Positions 28,069 to 36,138 of a stretch of DNA of 64,000 nt are shown here, one piece after another. This DNA comes from an uncultured Poribacteria bacterium (lineage in GTDB: Bacteria > Poribacteria > WGA-4E > WGA-3G): assembly GCA_951828515.1 (NCBI GenBank), contig OX639992.1, positions 4,504,217 through 4,568,216 on the forward strand, read 5' to 3'. Positions within the stretch are counted from its first letter, which is position 1, and each line of letters begins with the position of its first letter. The notes under the pieces were generated by a model. It saw only the letters and a program-made list of their open reading frames with translations, was not told the origin of the DNA and did not search any database. The position numbers were made by a program, and so were the translations under genes.

Positions 28069-28323
28069 TCATTGATGCCCACCCTTCCGGAAATAGGCTT
28101 TAAAGCCGACGAGTTCAAAGAAAAGCGGAGACGTTATTCCTTCAGCGCGTCGATGTTCTACGATCTCTAAAATGGAGTCACCGAACCAAATCTTGCCGCT
28201 TTTTGGATCGATGCCAGCTGTTTGTCCAATTCGATCAGAGATATCATGTTGCTCTTGGTATTTTGCCCAAATTTGCTTGGTTTTTCGCGAATCAGCTTCC
28301 GTCCAATTTGGATGTTCCATCAT
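28069..28323 (-). CDS. Small hypothetical protein upstream of the R-M gene
   Basis: An 84-residue soluble protein, MMEHPNWTEADSRKTKQIWA..., ending FELVGFKAYFRKGGHQ. GGAGG lies five bases before the first ATG; a second ATG follows directly at 28320. It lies 57 bp upstream of the R-M gene on the same strand, so the two may be co-transcribed. It carries no DNA-binding motif I can name; a controller-protein role is possible but unsupported. Family not recognised. Confidence 0.6.
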   Translation of the reverse strand: MMEHPNWTEADSRKTKQIWAKYQEQHDISDRIGQTAGIDPKSGKIWFGDSILEIVEHRRAEGITSPLFFELVGFKAYFRKGGHQ

Positions 28324-28875
28324 TGATTCCTCCGTTTTTTCGCAGCCCTGGTTTGAAAGTGGACTTCTTATGCGTGAAATTGCTTCAACTCCTCCTAACG
28401 AAAGGATACCATGAAAATTCGCCCTATGTCAAATTTATTTCTTAGGACTTACGCACTTCCCCGGTAGGTGCGGTTTCCCAACCGCACCGAATGCGTCCAA
28501 ATAGATGAAATTTACTGATTTTGCGTAAGTCCTGTTTCTGTAGAACTTATGCCATCCATCATAGATTATTTATAACCCAAGTTGCTGCTTACAAGATTTT
28601 AGACATGCAGCCACCGTTTTTAATTCAAAACCCCAGAGGGGTGGTATGTCTATAGAAAATGGCGTATTTACACAAGCGCACTCCAGCGGAATGCTATGTC
28701 TACCATAGGTAGCAACTTGCGTTTTTATAGTAAAAGGGTCCAATAGGCGTTTTTCACTTTCAACAGCTACTCCTACAAGAACGTTTTTAGAAGCGATTAA
28801 TCAGCATCATCAGGGTCGTATATATTTTCGTAATAGTGAAGCGCCAACGCTTATTAGTGCCAAAATTTCGTAAAG
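28324..28875. other. Repeat-rich gap between small protein and IS3 remnant
   Basis: About 550 bp without a gene. It contains the GGACTTACGCA element (28444-28533) and a segment around 28620-28700 with the phrase GGTATGTCTATAGAAAA, close to one near 18605. A TATAGTAAAAGGGTCC word near 28726 may be a scrap of the MITE family. Confidence 0.5.
28444..28533. repeat. 90-bp element with inverted ends AGGACTTACGCA
   Basis: Perfect 12-bp inverted ends, AGGACTTACGCA and TGCGTAAGTCCT, enclose a GGTAGGTGCGGTTTCCCAAC hairpin. The left 63 bp recur at 53683-53746 almost unchanged, where the right end has been lost. This is a small non-autonomous palindromic element. Confidence 0.75.
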
Positions 28876-29681
28876 TTAAGACAAGATTTTTCTTTGAAAT
28901 TCGATAGGTGTCAAATACCCTAACGCCGAATGTGGGCGTTTGTGGTGATACACCTGTGTAATAAAATGATCGATGCGTGCTCTCGCCTCGGTAATATCCT
29001 CATAGTCATTGAGGTGGACTTCTTCCTCCTTGAGGGTTCGGATGGGGCGTTCGGCATATCCATTCTCCCAAGGGCAGCCTCTGTGTGCTAATGAAATCTC
29101 AATCCCATGACGGGTGAGGGTCGAGGTATAAGCACTTGAAAGATACTGCACACCTTGATCAGAATGGTAGATCTCCGGGACGCTTTGGTATAGTGCCTGT
29201 TGTAGCGGTTTCAACGTCAGAGACGTGTTCAAATGTTGGCTGATCTGCCACCCTCTTATCATGCGACTGAAGACATCCATGAGCACAGCGACATAAATGA
29301 AGCGTCCTTTGAGGCGAACGTAGGTTATATCGCTAACCCAGCCCTGATCCTGGCGACAGATATCAAGTGCTTTGAGGCGATTCACATAAGGCTGCACACC
29401 TTCAAGCGATCTCGTGGTTTGACAGGCAAGGCGTTTCACCGATACCGAGAGATTCTTTTTTTCATCAATCGGGCAACGCGGCGATACCCAACGGTGTATC
29501 CCTCATTCGCCAGCAAGTGCGTGATACGCCTATACCCGTATGTCGGATACCATCCACATAACTGCTCTATTTTCTCTTCAAGTCCCGCTTCAGACGGGTC
29601 GCTTTTCGGGTGATAGTAGAGAAGACTCCGGTGGAAACCCAGCGTTTCACAAATCTCTCGAACCGAGTAATCGTCCCGCAA
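28876..29681 (-). pseudogene. IS3-family transposase orfB, frameshifted
   Basis: The N-terminal part (29681-29436) encodes the HTH_21-like region, RDDYSVREICETLGFHRSLLYY ... GYRRITHLLANEGYTVGYRRVARLMKK. The frame then shifts at seven A (plus-strand T at 29456-29462); re-reading one A gives KNLSVSVKRLACQTTRS and enters the integrase core. The DDE residues are visible: Asp in WVSDITYV, Asp in IYHSDQGVQY and Glu in NGYAERPIRTLKEEEV. The end reads ALGYLTPIEFQRKIL. The break lies inside orfB, not at the orfA/orfB junction where IS3 elements normally shift frame, so I treat it as decay, though slippage on the A-run is conceivable. Confidence 0.85.
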
Positions 29682-29737
29682 CGCCTCAACGAGGTTTCGC
29701 TTCTCAGAGGGGTGTCAGTTCAACCAGGTTGCGGCTT

Positions 29738-30004
29738 TTTTTCGATGTCTAATGCCACGGTCAACCGCCCAACGAGCTGCTCAAGGTGCGCAATGCGTTC
29801 CGCAGCGTCCTGAGAGCCCTTATCACCAGATTCAAAGAGAGATGCTGCATTTTCAAGGAACTGCTACTTCCACTTCGAGAGCTATTCTTCGCCGAGGTTA
29901 TAGCGACGACACAGTTCCGCTTGGGAACTTTCACCGCTAAGTACCTCAAGAACAACTTTCGCTTTAAACTCAGGGGTGAAGTTTCTTTGTTTGATTCTTC
30001 ATCG
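29738..30004 (-). pseudogene. IS3-family orfA remnant with frameshift and two amber stops
   Basis: Start ATG with AAGGAG upstream, then MKNQTKK; the original frame hits TGA three codons later. In the shifted frame the HTH protein continues: FTPEFKAKVVLEVLSGESSQAELCRRYNLGEE. It meets TAG twice (likely from CAG), then ends with an intact leucine-zipper-like stretch, AAERIAHLEQLVGRLTVALDIE. These are three independent disabling changes, so orfA is clearly dead. Confidence 0.75.
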
Positions 30005-30038
30005 GATACTCCTTTCATCCGAGTGGTAGTGAACCAAC

Positions 30039-31586
30039 TTAATCCTGATTCTGTGCATCATTTTTCTCTCGAACCATGGTGAGGAGTTTTGATGCTTCAG
30101 CATCATTCGGATTGAGCTTTACAGCACTTTTAAGGTCAACTATTGACTTATCAATTTTGCCTTTTTGATAGTAAACCTTCGCCCTATTCTTTAATACTTC
30201 AGGGTTGTCTGGATTGATGTTTAGAGATTTGTTAAGATCCCCTAGTGCATCATCTAATTTTCTTTTACTAGCATAGCCTATTCCGCGAAGATGAAATACT
30301 TCAGGATCTTTTGTATTCATTTCAATGGCTTTGTTAAAATCATCCATTGCTTCCTCAATGCTACCTTGTTGCCAGTAAACTTTACCTCTAAGACCTAACG
30401 CTTTGGAATTGTATGGTTCAATTTCCAGTCCCTTACTAAGATAAGTTATTGCCTCTTCTAATTCGCCATAAATAAAATGAATCTGCCCGTGGTTAAAGTA
30501 CGACAACGCTATATCCGGGGTGTTTGTAGCAATGTCTATAGCCTTACTACTATCGCGTAAGGCCTTGTCTTTTTCTCCCTTCCTTGCAAAAACACGGCTT
30601 CTATAATGATGAGCAAATCCAGTTCTTATAAAAGACAAAACTTCATTATAAAAAGAATGTGTATCGGCAGGATCAAAATATAAAGACTTTGTCAGGTCAT
30701 CTTCCGCTTTGTCCAATTCACCCTTCATGAACAGCGCGTACCCCCTATGTTTGTAAGCACTAGCAAAATCATACTTTAAATTTATCGCTTTATCATAGCA
30801 CTGAATGGCTGCGTCGTACTGTTCACAATTTTCATACTCTAAGCCTTCCCTAAAATGTTTATGAGAGTGTTTACGTGCTTCTTCTTTTTTGATGAATCCT
30901 AAGTAATCTGGGAACATGGTTTCTTCGGATATGCTTTTTTCCTTTAGATATTCCATAAAAGGGACTTTCAAGTTTTTAGGAATTCTGTGTACAGAATAGC
31001 AATCAGTTTCCTGAACAAAAAATTCAGGGCAATCAACTAACACGCTTTTTTGTGCTTCGGCACGTCCTTTGACTAGACTCAATTCTTTCCTGTGAGACAT
31101 CTCATGAAATTTATATTTTTCATTACCTGTCCTTAAAAGTATGATTCTGCCATCTTTATTGAATTCTTTGCGACACGCAAAGAACATAGCGATACGATAA
31201 TCTTTTGTAAAATCTAACAAATGTGTTCCATGACCAATATGTTGCAATATAGCTGTCATGCTCAGGAAGTCAGCATCTTCTACCTCGCCTATGTGGTGCT
31301 GTAAATTTTTTAACATTTCTTTTTGGATACCTTGAATTGACTCTTTTGATGCTGTAAAATTAAAGTGGATTTCTAGTCCCGGTGTATCAACAAGCAAACC
31401 GGGAAGATCCGTTGGCACTTTTGATGGCCTAAATGTATCTGAAACATTGGTATATTCTCTAAAAGCACTGCAAGATACTTTTTCATAACATTCTGGTTCA
31501 CCTCGAAACACACATTCAGTCTCTTGAATCTGTTCTTCGATCTCATCAATTATAGTTTGAACTTCCGCTAATTTATCTTTGTACAT
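30039..31586 (-). CDS. FRG domain - TPR protein
   Basis: A 515-residue soluble protein. The FRG hallmark F-R-G (27-29) is followed by LQHIGHGTHLLDFTKDYRIAMFFAC (about 114-138), the equivalent of the HxGxPTRLLDWT...ALFFA core. Residues about 240-505 contain about seven tetratricopeptide repeats, such as AAIQCYDKAINLKYDFASAYKHRGYALF and AITYLSKGLEIEPYNSKALGLRGKVYW. FRG domains occur in phage-defence and abortive-infection settings and their chemistry is unknown. The ATG at 31586 has AAAGG upstream, and this upstream region is itself an IS3-type end (31587-31627), so its promoter may be IS-derived. It sits between the mobile wreckage and the decayed IS3 element, on the same strand as the helicase and ATPase genes. 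Defence role is inference. Confidence 0.85.
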   Translation of the reverse strand: MYKDKLAEVQTIIDEIEEQIQETECVFRGEPECYEKVSCSAFREYTNVSDTFRPSKVPTDLPGLLVDTPGLEIHFNFTASKESIQGIQKEMLKNLQHHIGEVEDADFLSMTAILQHIGHGTHLLDFTKDYRIAMFFACRKEFNKDGRIILLRTGNEKYKFHEMSHRKELSLVKGRAEAQKSVLVDCPEFFVQETDCYSVHRIPKNLKVPFMEYLKEKSISEETMFPDYLGFIKKEEARKHSHKHFREGLEYENCEQYDAAIQCYDKAINLKYDFASAYKHRGYALFMKGELDKAEDDLTKSLYFDPADTHSFYNEVLSFIRTGFAHHYRSRVFARKGEKDKALRDSSKAIDIATNTPDIALSYFNHGQIHFIYGELEEAITYLSKGLEIEPYNSKALGLRGKVYWQQGSIEEAMDDFNKAIEMNTKDPEVFHLRGIGYASKRKLDDALGDLNKSLNINPDNPEVLKNRAKVYYQKGKIDKSIVDLKSAVKLNPNDAEASKLLTMVREKNDAQNQD

Positions 31587-31627
31587 GAAGTGCTACCTTT
31601 AATTTGGACCAAAATTTAGCAAAGTTA
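31587..31627 (-). mobile_element. Terminal fragment of an IS3-family element
   Basis: On the minus strand this reads CTTTAACTTTGCTAAATTTTGG followed by TCCAAATTA and GCACTTC, matching the sequence beyond orfB in the decayed IS at 28835-28875 and, in reverse orientation, 32773-32818. No coding part remains. It abuts both the group II intron 3' end and the start codon of the FRG-TPR gene. Confidence 0.6.
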
Positions 31628-31630
31628 AAG

Positions 31631-32650
31631 TAGGGTAGCGCAGGACGTTCACACGTCCCTTGCCCCCTCCAAACCGTGCGTGCGACTTTCACCGCACACG
31701 GAAACCTTCCAAGTCATCGTTAATGACGCTTTCTTTAGCGGAGATGTGGTCAAGGCACATTTCCTTTACTATCTCCGCCATACGTTTACGAGATAAACGT
31801 TTATGTAAGTCAACATGGTAGTCGTTATGCAGGAGACGTAGGTTGCTGTATCTCTCTGTGCCTCCGAAAGCACGAGGCAACATGTGATGAACATGTGTCT
31901 CATAGTTGACTACATTCGTCTCCGTTATTTGAGATTTACAATACAGACAAAGTCCATTTTGTTTCTCAAATAATACCCTTGATTGTTTAGCGTATAAACG
32001 CTTTTGGGTATTGAGGTATTCCCGTTTATTCCAGTATTCTGCGTGGTCTGTGTTATAGACACGCATTGCGTTTTTGACTTTTACAAACCTCTTTTTAGAA
32101 AATACTTTACTCATTGTCCCCAAAGTGCTTTTCGTCTTTTTGTCGGTAAATCGTAGTATTCTCGTGTTGCGTTGGCGTGTGTAGTATTTTTCGATTATCC
32201 ACGCCATACTCTTTTGTGAGTGTCTCCGTTTTGTCCAGTGGAGCGTTCTTTGCCATAGGATGTAGTCTATGTTCGTAAATATTTGAGAACTCACTACATA
32301 TCTGTAGTAGTTTGCCCAACCGATAACTTTTGGATTTAGGAGGTGAATGAGACTGTTTTGTGTGGCAGTCTTGTGTGCCTTCATGATTCCTATACACTCA
32401 CGGAGAATACTTTGTATTTTCTCCTTTTGAGGTGTTATCAAGAGAATATAATCACTTGGTATTACGCAAGGTTTGTTTTTATACCTTTTGTATTTGCGTA
32501 TCGTAAATCCCAAAAAGTCAAACCCCTTGTAAATGTGCGTGATTTTGGTCTTTTCTTCGGAGAGTGTGAGTCCTATGTGAGTGTGTAGGAAACGCTTGAG
32601 TGCGTCCTTTATCTCAACTGTCCAAACCAAGATTGTGATTCAATGACACT
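31631..32650 (-). mobile_element. 3' half of a group II intron
   Basis: The element contains the intron-encoded protein C-terminal half and, after its stop, RNA-like hairpins. The stem CCGTGTGCGGTGAAAGTCGC and its partner GCACGCACGG (31671-31704) is a domain V-like hairpin. GGACGTGTGAACGTCC (31641-31658) is domain VI-like. The 3' boundary is near CTACCC at 31631. The AGC triad normally at the base of domain V is not evident (TTTC in its place). The 5' part, including the ribozyme core and most of the reverse transcriptase, is missing; the 5' break lies near 32650. Confidence 0.75.
31689..32630 (-). pseudogene. Group II intron reverse transcriptase/maturase, N-terminally truncated, with HNH domain
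   Basis: 313 residues remain. The first ~45 correspond to the end of the RT domain (LSEEKTKITHIYKGFDFLGFTIRKYK). Then comes the maturase X domain with the GWANYYRYVVSSQIF signature. The C-terminal HNH endonuclease follows: CLYCKSQI ... HHMLPRAFGG ... NLRLLHNDYHVDLH. The catalytic YADD box and fingers are missing, so it cannot reverse transcribe. Maturase or endonuclease activity in trans is conceivable only if it is translated; the first ATG at 32630 has no clear ribosome-binding site. The reading frame has stayed open over the whole remnant, suggesting recent truncation. Confidence 0.85.
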
Positions 32651-32724
32651 ATAACTTAAAGAAGTATCTATAGCGCACATCGGGCATTTTATCACACAAG
32701 TGTATCACCAGAAAAGTCCTTGCT

Positions 32725-32820
32725 CGACGTTAGGGTATTTGACACCTGTCGAATTTGCGCAACCACACTTGTCCTTAACTCTGCTAATTTCTGGTCTAAA
32801 TTACCGTTGGCACTTCATTT
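32725..32820 (+). mobile_element. IS3-family orfB 3' end remnant in opposite orientation
   Basis: The plus strand encodes LGYLTPVEFAQ and then the terminal sequence CCTTAACTCTGCTAATTTC...GGCACTTCA. The coding piece equals the last residues of the IS3 orfB at 28876 (LGYLTPIEFQ) with a few changes. Its orientation is opposite to the other two copies, so the group II intron remnant is enclosed by inverted IS3 ends. Confidence 0.7.
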
Positions 32821-32858
32821 TTTTTGATCCGGTTGTGCGGGAGACGATTCCTCCAGTT

Positions 32859-35800
32859 CTATCCGTTTTCTTCTGAATCAGATGTTTCAATAGTTTGCTC
32901 CGACTGATCTTTGTAGAAACTCAAAATTGCTCTTATATCAAGCCAATGCCTCTCCACAAAACGAAGGCTTGTATCCGTGTCTCCGAATTTCAACGGAACT
33001 TCAAAATCACCCGCATCATCCGAATCCATGAGTTGTTTTTTTACAGTATCCATGGCTTCAGGCACTTGTTTCACAAATGTTCTATACTTCGGAGAGCACT
33101 CTGGACAGAGTGCTAAGAATTGCGCTTCGTACTCTTTCGTGAAGTACCCTTTCAGCATCTCCACTGCATCAAAATAGTAATTTTCGTTCCTATACTTAAA
33201 TGGCATCACTTCTTGGCAGATTTGGCATATAACTTGATCTTCGTCATTCATATATTCGGCACTGAGCCATGTTTTAGGATCGATCTTACTCCGTGTCGTC
33301 CGAACACTCCTGACTTTTTCAACATACTCCTGCTCCGGTGCCTCTTTAAGATCTGCAAGAATCCTTTCCTTCCGTCGGGCTGGATCCGATACAGAACGCA
33401 TTGGGAAAGCAGTGGTTTGAGAGGATGACAAGCCGTCGAAAAGGGGGGACGGAGGGGGTGGCAAATGACCAAAATCAGGTCCTAACTGTAACAATGCTCC
33501 AATTTGCTGAATCGTTTCCGGTGAGGCATTAACGATCCCATTGAGAATCTCCGAAGATACACCAATTTCTGGTGCAACCATGTCAACTATCTGAGTTTTG
33601 CTAATTGGCATACCAAGTTGTTTTGCCAGCTGCTCATCCTTCCTGAATGAATCAGGAAGATCGTCAAGGGTAATGTCGCTAGGCTTGTGCATGTTTCCAT
33701 TGGAGTCGGGAAGCCATACAGTATTAATCAACAAACGTCCAAAATAATAGGATTCAATCTCTTTGTACGAACTATTAATATAATTTTGGTTCGTGGACTC
33801 CTCCATAACTCCCTGAACACAATCAACATTAGGAATAGCAATATGATTCCAAATGAAAGAACTTTTCTCAAGAGTTGGGCTGTTGAGAGCGTATTCTAAT
33901 CCATCAACGATGATGCTGGGATCAAACCCATTCCATCCTCTCTTGTGGTTTCCATGCTGATTCACAATCGTAACGCACCCTTGCGAATCCTCCGACTCCC
34001 TATAAATCCGTACAGAACACAAAATCCCTAAATCGTCGAACAACGATTTGGCAGAATGCGGATAAATATCAAGATCGACAAATGCGCAAGAAGGGTTGTT
34101 CGCGAAATACAAACGCAAAGTATTATCGCCAAAATAGAGACACTCGGGTTCAAAGTAGATATTTCCATCTTTGTCCGGTTCCTCTGCCTGAATGAAAGGT
34201 GTCTCTCGCAGCATTGTTTTAAGCTGCTCTTTTTTCTCTATTGAATCTGTATTATTATATGCCCGTTGAATTTTGTCGAAATCCTGTAGATGATCGTTAA
34301 TGGGAACTGGGGACATCTTGCGCTTGTATCTTGGGAGCACCTTTTCAATGACTTCCGCAACGATGTCGCATTCTTGGACACCTAAAGTTTTTAGAAACCG
34401 ATAGGCACTTTTATCTTGGGTAATTTCCCATTTCACAATCGGCAATGCAGTGTCAGGACTCTTATCAAGAGACAAATAGGCGGTAGGAACAGCCCCTTCT
34501 TGAGACGGGATCACATGTCTTCTGTCTTGGAGACGCAAGATCGGTTTGGCTCTTAGAACGGCACCGTTGGAACGCCACAATGCGGGTTGTTCGGATAAAA
34601 AATTGTAGAATTTGACAAACCATTCGTCAGTCTGTGCGGAAAGGAATTCTTTGGTGAGCCTACGGGCAAACATATCCGGTGTGACTTCTTCAATTCCAAG
34701 AATCTCCATGAGGTAGCGACGGAGGGACGGTGCCCGATCTAGCGTGATTTCAGCAGATAACCATTTGAGTGGAACATTATGATCGACATGAGAACGCAAA
34801 AGTATGCCTAATTGAGCGGCGGTGATCAGGTTTCTAACCGCATCTGAACGCGTGAGCACAGCGTTTTGCACAGACACAAACTCACCATTGCCGGTAGGCA
34901 GTAATGCATCCTTCTTTAGTGCTTCACGCACTCCCGTGAAAATAGAGTAGGACAAGTTATCTTCATCATACACAAGATTATTCAGTCGGTTGGCAAGTGC
35001 TTCAAGAAAGGTAACGCCTAAAAGTTGCTTTTCTTTCAAAAGCGGTAACAATTCAGATGTAACCAAACTTGCCACGCAGTCCATCAACCAGTAATTCCAA
35101 GGTACATCCTGAATATCTTCACGCGAACTGGGTAGAATGAAATCGGTGTTAATTAAAAATGGGAATCCCGTATCCGATCGGATGGGAAGATAGGCAAAAA
35201 TTTTTCCAGTTGCAGTTGATTTTTCATCCAATGGAAACGCAACTGAGACATCTCGATGTTCTATTCCGTTTCGTTTCTCGTGATGAATCTCTATGGGTCT
35301 ATCAAAACATTTGGTGCACACCAAGAAATTATCGGAATTGGAGAAGGTAAGACCTTTTTTATTGCCTTCAACGACTATTGCAACTTCTGGCATCGCTGTA
35401 CTATCTTTCAAAATAGTCAGATTGTCTCCAGTATCGGTTTCAATTTGAATTTCTTCAAGTTTTGAAAGAAAAAGAATAGTCTCTGGCTCAATATCTTGTA
35501 GCATCTGCTCAATCTTCTCGTATCCAAAATCTGGCTTTGTTAACGGTAGGATAATATGCGTTTCAGAGAGATCTAGGTCTCTTGGAGGGCTATCAATCCA
35601 TTGTGGCACAATGTAACCAAGCCCAGTTTCCTCATCATATTCGGGTAAACAGAAATGGTAACCATTGGAAAAAATATGAGGATTTCCTGTCACACGAAAA
35701 ACAGACTTGAAACCTATGCCTTTTTCACCAATATATCCCTGCTCCTTTTTCTTTGTGGTCTCTCCAACTGCACAAATAGCGTCCACGTTATCGCGTTGAA

Positions 35801-36086
35801 AGCCAATCTCGTTATTTTGGATAATCAATGCACCATTGGATCCAGGGGTGCAAGTCGGATCGGCTTTTGTTAACTGGAAGGAGATATAAGGCGGATAAGT
35901 ACCTTGCTCTTCGTATGTGTTGTCTTCAGCGTTCTGAATCAACTCAAAGATAAAATGTGTATGCTTGTTGTAAAGGTCATCGGCGAGAGTCTTGATTGAA
36001 TGGTTTAAACTCTCTTTAAGCCGCTTACTTCCCCCATGGAAATCCTGTCTAACTCTCCGAACCTGTTCAAATTGTTCACTTGACAC
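32859..36086 (-). CDS. Sacsin-like GHKL (Hsp90-type) ATPase with C-terminal zinc motif
   Basis: About 1075 residues. The N-terminal GHKL ATP site is clear: N-box FELIQNAEDN (about 49-56), a variant G1 box NNEIGF, and G2 GEKGIGFKSVF (about 120-130). This matches the sacsin N-terminal ATPase-like family rather than Hsp90 itself. The long middle region is not recognised. The C-terminus has CQICQE ... CPECSP, a probable zinc site, in a segment about 150 residues from the end. GTG at 36086 is preceded by GGAGG eight bases upstream; the alternative GTG at 36101 contains that site, so 36086 is preferred. It lies 52 bp after the SNF2 helicase stop, on the same strand. Such ATPases co-occur with helicases and nucleases in defence islands; the function here is unknown. 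Confidence 0.85.
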   Translation of the reverse strand: MSSEQFEQVRRVRQDFHGGSKRLKESLNHSIKTLADDLYNKHTHFIFELIQNAEDNTYEEQGTYPPYISFQLTKADPTCTPGSNGALIIQNNEIGFQRDNVDAICAVGETTKKKEQGYIGEKGIGFKSVFRVTGNPHIFSNGYHFCLPEYDEETGLGYIVPQWIDSPPRDLDLSETHIILPLTKPDFGYEKIEQMLQDIEPETILFLSKLEEIQIETDTGDNLTILKDSTAMPEVAIVVEGNKKGLTFSNSDNFLVCTKCFDRPIEIHHEKRNGIEHRDVSVAFPLDEKSTATGKIFAYLPIRSDTGFPFLINTDFILPSSREDIQDVPWNYWLMDCVASLVTSELLPLLKEKQLLGVTFLEALANRLNNLVYDEDNLSYSIFTGVREALKKDALLPTGNGEFVSVQNAVLTRSDAVRNLITAAQLGILLRSHVDHNVPLKWLSAEITLDRAPSLRRYLMEILGIEEVTPDMFARRLTKEFLSAQTDEWFVKFYNFLSEQPALWRSNGAVLRAKPILRLQDRRHVIPSQEGAVPTAYLSLDKSPDTALPIVKWEITQDKSAYRFLKTLGVQECDIVAEVIEKVLPRYKRKMSPVPINDHLQDFDKIQRAYNNTDSIEKKEQLKTMLRETPFIQAEEPDKDGNIYFEPECLYFGDNTLRLYFANNPSCAFVDLDIYPHSAKSLFDDLGILCSVRIYRESEDSQGCVTIVNQHGNHKRGWNGFDPSIIVDGLEYALNSPTLEKSSFIWNHIAIPNVDCVQGVMEESTNQNYINSSYKEIESYYFGRLLINTVWLPDSNGNMHKPSDITLDDLPDSFRKDEQLAKQLGMPISKTQIVDMVAPEIGVSSEILNGIVNASPETIQQIGALLQLGPDFGHLPPPPSPLFDGLSSSQTTAFPMRSVSDPARRKERILADLKEAPEQEYVEKVRSVRTTRSKIDPKTWLSAEYMNDEDQVICQICQEVMPFKYRNENYYFDAVEMLKGYFTKEYEAQFLALCPECSPKYRTFVKQVPEAMDTVKKQLMDSDDAGDFEVPLKFGDTDTSLRFVERHWLDIRAILSFYKDQSEQTIETSDSEENG

Positions 36087-36138
36087 AATAGATTCCTCCA
36101 CAATCTATAGGAAAATAACATATAAAGCTTTATGCGCT

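Larger units (their letters stand above)
28876..30018 (-). mobile_element. Decayed IS3-family insertion sequence
   Basis: The minus strand holds remnants of orfA and orfB of an IS3-family element. orfA (from ATG at about 30002, after AAGGAG) has a frameshift after MKNQTKK, then reads FTPEFKAKVVLEVLSGE and contains two TAG stops in GEE-stop-LSKWK-stop-QF. orfB carries the full transposase core but is broken once. Sequence beyond orfB (28835-28875) contains CTTAACTTTACGAAATTTTGG and CGTTGGCGCTTCA, matching two other ends in the window at 31587 and 32773. The element is therefore not autonomous now. Confidence 0.85.

Noticed and set aside
29456-29462. Programmed frameshift for IS3 OrfAB production
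   Set aside because: In IS3 elements the shift lies at the orfA/orfB junction; this one lies within orfB and orfA is dead from several mutations.
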